From: Actinophytocola sp035995025
GTDB lineage: Bacteria > Actinomycetota > Actinomycetes > Mycobacteriales > Pseudonocardiaceae
Assembly (NCBI GenBank): GCA_035995025.1
Contig: DASYKY010000062.1
Coordinates: 89,339-153,338, forward strand
Direction: 5' to 3'
Length of the DNA stretch: 64,000 nucleotides
Under the pieces are notes generated by a model, which searched no databases, was not told the DNA's origin, and saw nothing but the letters and a program-made list of their open reading frames with translations. The position numbers were made by a program, and so were the translations under genes. This document shows positions 59,787 to 64,000 of the stretch, piece by piece. Numbering within the stretch: position 1 is the first letter of the stretch; the number at the start of each line of letters is the position of its first letter.

Positions 59787-60911
59787 GTGAGCAACCAGCT
59801 GGACGTGGACGGGCTGATCGACAACCCGGACATCCACGTCGTCGTGTGCTGCGGGTCCGGCGGGGTCGGCAAGACGACCACGGCCGCCGCGGTCGCGGTG
59901 CGGGCCGCCGAGCGGGGCCGCAAGACGGTCGTGCTGACCATCGACCCGGCGCGCCGGCTCGCCCAGGCGCTCGGCCTGCGCGAGCTGGGCAACACGCCGC
60001 GGGAGGTCGAGGTCGAGGGCTTCGAGCCGGTGGGCCGGCTCGCCGCGATGATGCTGGACATGCGCCGCACCTTCGACGACATGGTGCTGGCGCACGCGGG
60101 CGAGAAGCGGGCGCGGGAGGTGCTCGCGAACCCGTTCTACAAGACGATCTCCACGTCGTTCTCCGGCACGCAGGAGTACATGGCGATGGAGAAGCTGGGC
60201 CAGCTCGCCGGCGAGGGCCGCTGGGACCTCATCGTCGTGGACACCCCGCCGAGCCGGTCGGCGCTGGACTTCCTGGACGCGCCGCAGCGGATGTCCACCG
60301 CGCTCGACGGCCGGATGATCCGGCTGCTGTCCGGGCCGGCGCGGACCGGCGGGTGGGGTGTCCGAAAGGTCGTGAGCGCCGGCATCATGCTGTTCGCAAA
60401 GGCCGTCTCGACGATCGTCGGCGGCCAGCTGCTGGCCGATGCTTCCGCCTTTGTGCAGGCCTTCGACAGTATGTTCGGCGGATTCAAGCAACGGGCCAGA
60501 AAGACCTATGAGCTACTCCGTTCGGGGGGCACCGCATTCGTCGTGGTGGCCACTCCCGAACCGGACGCGCTGCGCGAGGCGAGCTATTTCGTGGAACGGC
60601 TGGAGTCGGAGCACATGCCGCTGTCCGGGCTGGTGATCAACCGGACCCATCCCGTGCTGGCGAAGCTGCCGGCGGCGCGCGCGCTCGCCGCGGCGGACAA
60701 CCTCGAGCGGGCCGGGGAGGCGCCGCTGGCCACCGCGGTCCTGCGACTGCACGCCGACCGGGTGGCGGTGCACGACCGGGAGCGGCGGCTGCTCGCCCGG
60801 TTCACCAAGGCGCACCCGTCCGTGCCGGTCGTCGACGTCCCCGCGATGCCCGCCGACGTGCACGACCTCACCGGTCTGCGCACCATCGGCGAACGGCTCG
60901 CCGGGGGCTGA
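59787..60911 (+). CDS. ArsA/GET3-family ATPase (second)
   Basis: A 374-residue ATPase. GTG 59787 is preferred: GAGGGG lies 6 nt before it and the upstream GTG 59685 would translate through an intergenic repeat. Walker A GSGGVGKTT, then LTIDPARRLAQALGL, VVDTPPSRSALDFLDA, ASAFVQAFDSMFGGFKQRARKTYELL and VVATPEPDALREASYFVERL match the Rv3680 layout. Probably acts as a heterodimer with the preceding ATPase. Confidence 0.88.
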   Translation: MSNQLDVDGLIDNPDIHVVVCCGSGGVGKTTTAAAVAVRAAERGRKTVVLTIDPARRLAQALGLRELGNTPREVEVEGFEPVGRLAAMMLDMRRTFDDMVLAHAGEKRAREVLANPFYKTISTSFSGTQEYMAMEKLGQLAGEGRWDLIVVDTPPSRSALDFLDAPQRMSTALDGRMIRLLSGPARTGGWGVRKVVSAGIMLFAKAVSTIVGGQLLADASAFVQAFDSMFGGFKQRARKTYELLRSGGTAFVVVATPEPDALREASYFVERLESEHMPLSGLVINRTHPVLAKLPAARALAAADNLERAGEAPLATAVLRLHADRVAVHDRERRLLARFTKAHPSVPVVDVPAMPADVHDLTGLRTIGERLAGG

Positions 60912-60920
60912 ACCCGCAGG

Positions 60921-61226
60921 TCAGCCCACTCGTACGTCTTCGTCGTCGTCCGCGTGGTTCTCCCGCGCGGTCTGCAGCAGCTCCAGCCAGGAGCTCACGT
61001 CGGGCCTGCGGCGCAGCAACGCCCGCCGCTCCCGCTCGGTCATGCCACCCCACACCCCGAACTCGATCCGGTTGTCCAGCGCTTCGGCCAGGCATTCCGT
61101 GCGCACCGGGCACGCGATGCACACGAGCTTCGCCTTGCGCTGCTCCTTGCCCCGGACGAACAACCCGTCCGGGTCCTCGTCGCGGCATGACGCGTTGACC
61201 CGCCAGTCCGCCTGTTCGATGTACAT
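60921..61226 (-). CDS. whiB4: WhiB-family Fe-S regulator (WhiB4-like)
   Basis: A 101-residue protein from ATG 61226 (GGGG upstream); a start at 61256 adds 10 residues. Four Cys in the WhiB arrangement (ASCRDED, LVCIACPVRTECL) bind an iron-sulfur cluster, followed by the GVWGGMTERERR turn and a basic C terminus (RRALLRRRP) that contacts DNA. Convergent with the second ATPase; the Rv3681c position. Likely responds to redox or NO. Confidence 0.92.
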   Translation of the reverse strand: MYIEQADWRVNASCRDEDPDGLFVRGKEQRKAKLVCIACPVRTECLAEALDNRIEFGVWGGMTERERRALLRRRPDVSSWLELLQTARENHADDDEDVRVG

Positions 61227-61451
61227 AACCCCCGCCCCTACTGTCGTCGCGACCATCTACCCCGGTCCCCCTCGTTTGCCGGAGTGCCGATATAGGGAAT
61301 ACGTGTAAATCGCGCAACCCGTTCGGCTGGTGTCGTTGAGACGTTGACGGACTCTAGGGCCCGCCGGTTCCCACTTGTATGACGGGGTCCACAGCCGTTA
61401 CAGAATGTCAATAACTCCGTCGGGTAACGCCGGCTTGATCGGGGCTCCGCG

Positions 61452-61457
61452 TACCCT
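61452..61457 (+). promoter_or_regulatory. Leaderless -10 for ponA2
   Basis: TACCCT ends 7 nt before GTG 61465, matching the TANNNT pattern seen before several genes in this window. Confidence 0.5.
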
Positions 61458-61464
61458 GGTCGCC

Positions 61465-63966
61465 GTGCGAGTCGGAGATGGTCTGCTGAAGCTTCTCGGT
61501 CTGTGCCTGCTGGCCGGTGTCCTGATGGCCGGAATGCTGTTTCCGGTGGTCGGGGCGCTGGGCGTGGCATCCAACAGGGCGAGCGACACCATCGACAGCG
61601 TGTCCGCCGACCTGGTCGCGACGGACCCACCGCTGATCACGACCATCACCGACTCCAAGGGCAAGGCCATTGCCTACATGTACGACCAGTACCGGGTGCC
61701 GGTGACGCCCGACCAGATCTCGCCGACGATGAAGGCCGCGCTGATCTCCGTCGAGGACCGCCGGTTCTACGAGCACAACGGCGTCGACTGGAAGGGCACG
61801 ATCCGCGCCCTCATCAGCAACCAGAGCGGCGAGGACGTGCAGGGCGCCTCGACGCTGACCCAGCAGTACGTCAAGAACTACCTGATCAACGTGGTCTACC
61901 GGGACCAGGTGGGTGCCGACGAGGCCGACCCGGGCAAGAAGATCGAGCGCGAGCGGGCCCAGGAGCAGACCGTCACCCGCAAACTGCGCGAGGCCCGGCT
62001 GGCCATCCAGCTCGAGCAGTCGATGAGCAAGGAGGAGATCCTCGCCGGGTACCTCAACGTCGTCGAGTTCACCGACCGGGTGTTCGGCGTCGGCGCCGCG
62101 GCGCGCAGCTACTTCAAGACCACGCCCGACAAGCTGACCGTGGCACAGTCCGCGCTGCTCGCGGGCATGGTCAACAACCCGAGCCTGTACAACCCGTGGC
62201 GGCGGCCGAAGGAGACGCTGGACCGGCGCAACTTCGTGATCGACAAGATGGTCGAGACGAAGAGCCTGTCGCCGGAGAACGCCGCGGAGGCGAAGAAGGA
62301 GCCGCTCGGCGTCGCCGCGAAGCCGAGCAAGCCCGCCTCCAACTGCGTCGGCGCCGGCCCGGACTACGGCTTCTTCTGCCAGTACGTCGAGGACTATTTG
62401 CGCAAGATCGGGTTCACCCAGGACCAGCTCTACACCGGCGGCTACACGATCAAGACGACCTTCGACGCCTCCGCCACCCGCATCGCCAAGCACGCCGCCG
62501 AGACCCAGGTCCCCAAGAACACGCCCGGCATCAACGACTCGATGGCGATCATCCGGCCCGGCAAGACCCGCCACGAGGTCACCGCGCTGGTCTCCAACCG
62601 CGACTACGGCCTGAACGTCAGGGCCGGCCAGACCCAGCTCGCCTATCCGTACGGCGTGATGAACAAGTTCGGCGCGGGCTCGATCTTCAAGATCTTCACG
62701 TCGGCCGCCTTCCTGGAGAAGGGCGGCGGCATCGACAACGTCATCAAGACGCCACACACCCACGTGTCGAACGTGTTCAAGGGTGGCGCGGACAGCTGCC
62801 CGTCCACCGGCGAGCCGAACACCCACTGGTACTGCCTGTCGAACTTCGGCGAGGCCTCGGGCTACCCGCCGGAGATGCCGCTGCAGAACGCGCTGGCCAC
62901 CTCGCCGAACACCGGCTTCGTGATCCTCGAGGAGCGGGTCGGCATGGACAAGGTGGTCGACATGGCGAGCCGGCTCGGGCTGCGCGAGACCATGGCCACG
63001 AACATGTACGGCCAGCGGCCGAACCCCAAGTCGGACGACGCGAACGCGAACCAGAGCCAGACCCAGTTCTTCCGGGGCAAGGGCAACAGCCCGGGCAACG
63101 CGTCGTTCACGCTGAGCCCGGCGCCGCTGTCCACCCTCGAGCTGGCCAACGTCGGCGCGACGCTGATGAGCGGGGGCGTGTGGTGCCCGCCGACCCCGCT
63201 GCTCGACGTGCTCGACCGCAACGGCAAGAAGGTCAACTACGGCGAGCAGCCGTGCGAGCAGGCGGTGTCCGAGGGGCTGGCGAACACGCTGGTCACCGGC
63301 ATGTCGAAGGACGACGTCTCCGGCACCGCGGCCGGCGCGGCCCGGTCGTTCAACTGGAACCGGCCGATTCTCGGCAAGACCGGCACCACCCAGCAGAGCA
63401 AGTCGGCCGGCTTCGTCGGCGCGACCCCGCAGCTCGCCGGCGCGGTGCTGGTGTTCAACGACGGGCGCTCCCCCGAGGGCATCTGCGACAACACGCCCGG
63501 CCAGCCGTACCTGTGCGGGGAGAACGGCAACATCTTCGGCGGCAAGGCACCCGCCCGGACCTGGTTCGACGCGATGACGAAGATCCAGGCGGGCATGCCG
63601 GTGAAGCAGCTGCCCCCGACCGACCCGAGATACGTCAAGGGCGGGCCGCAGAGCCAGGTGCCGGACGTGGTCGGCTACAGCGAGCCGGAGGCGCGCGACC
63701 GGCTGCAGCAGGCGGGCTACCGGGTGACGGTCGAGGAGATCAACTCGTCCTCGGCGCAGGGCACCGTGGTGAGCCAGTCGCCGCGCGGCAGCGCACTGCC
63801 CCACGAGCTGATCACGATCCGGGTGAGCACCGGCTACGTGCCGCCGCCGCAGACGTCCGAGCCGCCGTCGACCTCGAAGCCGAAGCCGCCGCCGAGCGGT
63901 GGCGGTCGTCCAGGTGGCGGGGGCGGCGGCGGGGGTGGTGGACCCGGCGAGCCGGGCCCCCGCTAA
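61465..63966 (+). CDS. ponA2: Bifunctional penicillin-binding protein PonA2 (PBP1) with PASTA domain
   Basis: An 833-residue class A PBP. Signal-anchor helix (LLKLLGLCLLAGVLMAGMLF), transglycosylase with EDRRFYEHNGVD (catalytic Glu97) and ASTLTQQYVKN, transpeptidase with SIFK (S406-K409), SPN (S480-N482) and KTGTT (K638). One C-terminal PASTA domain (VPDVVGYSEPEARDRLQQAGY) and a Pro/Gly-rich tail (GGGGGGGG). It polymerises and cross-links peptidoglycan. Follows whiB4, as Rv3681c-Rv3682. The full gene is in the window. Confidence 0.95.
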   Translation: MRVGDGLLKLLGLCLLAGVLMAGMLFPVVGALGVASNRASDTIDSVSADLVATDPPLITTITDSKGKAIAYMYDQYRVPVTPDQISPTMKAALISVEDRRFYEHNGVDWKGTIRALISNQSGEDVQGASTLTQQYVKNYLINVVYRDQVGADEADPGKKIERERAQEQTVTRKLREARLAIQLEQSMSKEEILAGYLNVVEFTDRVFGVGAAARSYFKTTPDKLTVAQSALLAGMVNNPSLYNPWRRPKETLDRRNFVIDKMVETKSLSPENAAEAKKEPLGVAAKPSKPASNCVGAGPDYGFFCQYVEDYLRKIGFTQDQLYTGGYTIKTTFDASATRIAKHAAETQVPKNTPGINDSMAIIRPGKTRHEVTALVSNRDYGLNVRAGQTQLAYPYGVMNKFGAGSIFKIFTSAAFLEKGGGIDNVIKTPHTHVSNVFKGGADSCPSTGEPNTHWYCLSNFGEASGYPPEMPLQNALATSPNTGFVILEERVGMDKVVDMASRLGLRETMATNMYGQRPNPKSDDANANQSQTQFFRGKGNSPGNASFTLSPAPLSTLELANVGATLMSGGVWCPPTPLLDVLDRNGKKVNYGEQPCEQAVSEGLANTLVTGMSKDDVSGTAAGAARSFNWNRPILGKTGTTQQSKSAGFVGATPQLAGAVLVFNDGRSPEGICDNTPGQPYLCGENGNIFGGKAPARTWFDAMTKIQAGMPVKQLPPTDPRYVKGGPQSQVPDVVGYSEPEARDRLQQAGYRVTVEEINSSSAQGTVVSQSPRGSALPHELITIRVSTGYVPPPQTSEPPSTSKPKPPPSGGGRPGGGGGGGGGGPGEPGPR

Positions 63967-63980
63967 GCGTTCAGCACAGT

Positions 63981-64000
63981 GGGGGGGGGGGGGGGGGGGG
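63981..64000. other. Terminal poly-G run
   Basis: The last 20 bases are all G, just after the ponA2 stop. This resembles a sequencing or assembly artefact at a contig edge rather than biology. Confidence 0.75.

Overview
The window is high-GC actinobacterial DNA. From about 20.4 kb to the right end, gene content and order match the mycobacterial chromosome segment ssd (Rv3660c) to ponA2 (Rv3682). The order is ssd, HAD phosphatase, Ms1/6S-like RNA locus, a degenerate Fic-like protein, acs, holin-like membrane protein, ephE-like, marP, CoA-type NUDIX, TlpA thioredoxin, nth, a small membrane protein, crp, metallo-beta-lactamase, RidA, two ArsA/GET3-type ATPases, whiB4 and ponA2. Peptidoglycan-salvage genes, a VIT transporter, a DnaN paralogue and proline-rich paralogues are added, with many leaderless TANNNT promoters. 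This fits a filamentous Pseudonocardiaceae (Amycolatopsis-like), inferred by synteny only.

Layout. (1) 1 to about 18.01 kb is the right end of a siphovirus-type prophage, almost all on the minus strand. In transcription order it has a 30-aa ORF and HTH protein, primase-polymerase/ATPase, HNH nuclease, terminase, a single 1031-aa portal-protease-capsid polyprotein, connector and tail genes, a frameshifted tail-assembly chaperone pair, tape measure and distal tail proteins. Integrase and lysis genes are not in view. (2) The prophage ends inside a Tad/Flp pilus ATPase gene (tadA), leaving only its first 276 codons. Upstream of the tadA start lies a 1.2-kb tandem array whose units look like degenerate copies of the tadA 5' end. 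(3) 20.4-33.9 kb holds ssd, the HAD gene, the Ms1-like RNA locus, a MurNAc/peptidoglycan salvage cluster (nagZ, namZ, amiE-like, murR, murQ), a hydrolase, the Fic-like protein and acs. (4) 33.95-40.2 kb is a compact minus-strand island: CRP/FNR-like regulator, class III cyclase-fold protein, P-loop NTPase, SPFH-like protein and DUF4407 membrane protein. (5) 40.4-64 kb carries the conserved backbone: membrane proteins, the nth-tlpA-nudix-marP operon, crp, an MFS exporter with a palindromic operator, a PHP-type hydrolase, a DnaN paralogue, then the MBL to ponA2 stretch. The window ends in 20 G residues, probably an assembly artefact.

The best candidate for an undescribed system is the 34-39.4 kb island. 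The C terminus of the cyclase-fold protein and the N terminus of the neighbouring NTPase carry the same 17-residue motif (VHN[S/T]F...V.A.GA.FG). That matched placement is how bacterial NLR-like NTPases and effectors are paired by amyloid/RHIM-like signalling motifs. The SPFH-like and DUF4407 membrane proteins in the same operon suggest a membrane-associated output. The function is inferred, not shown.
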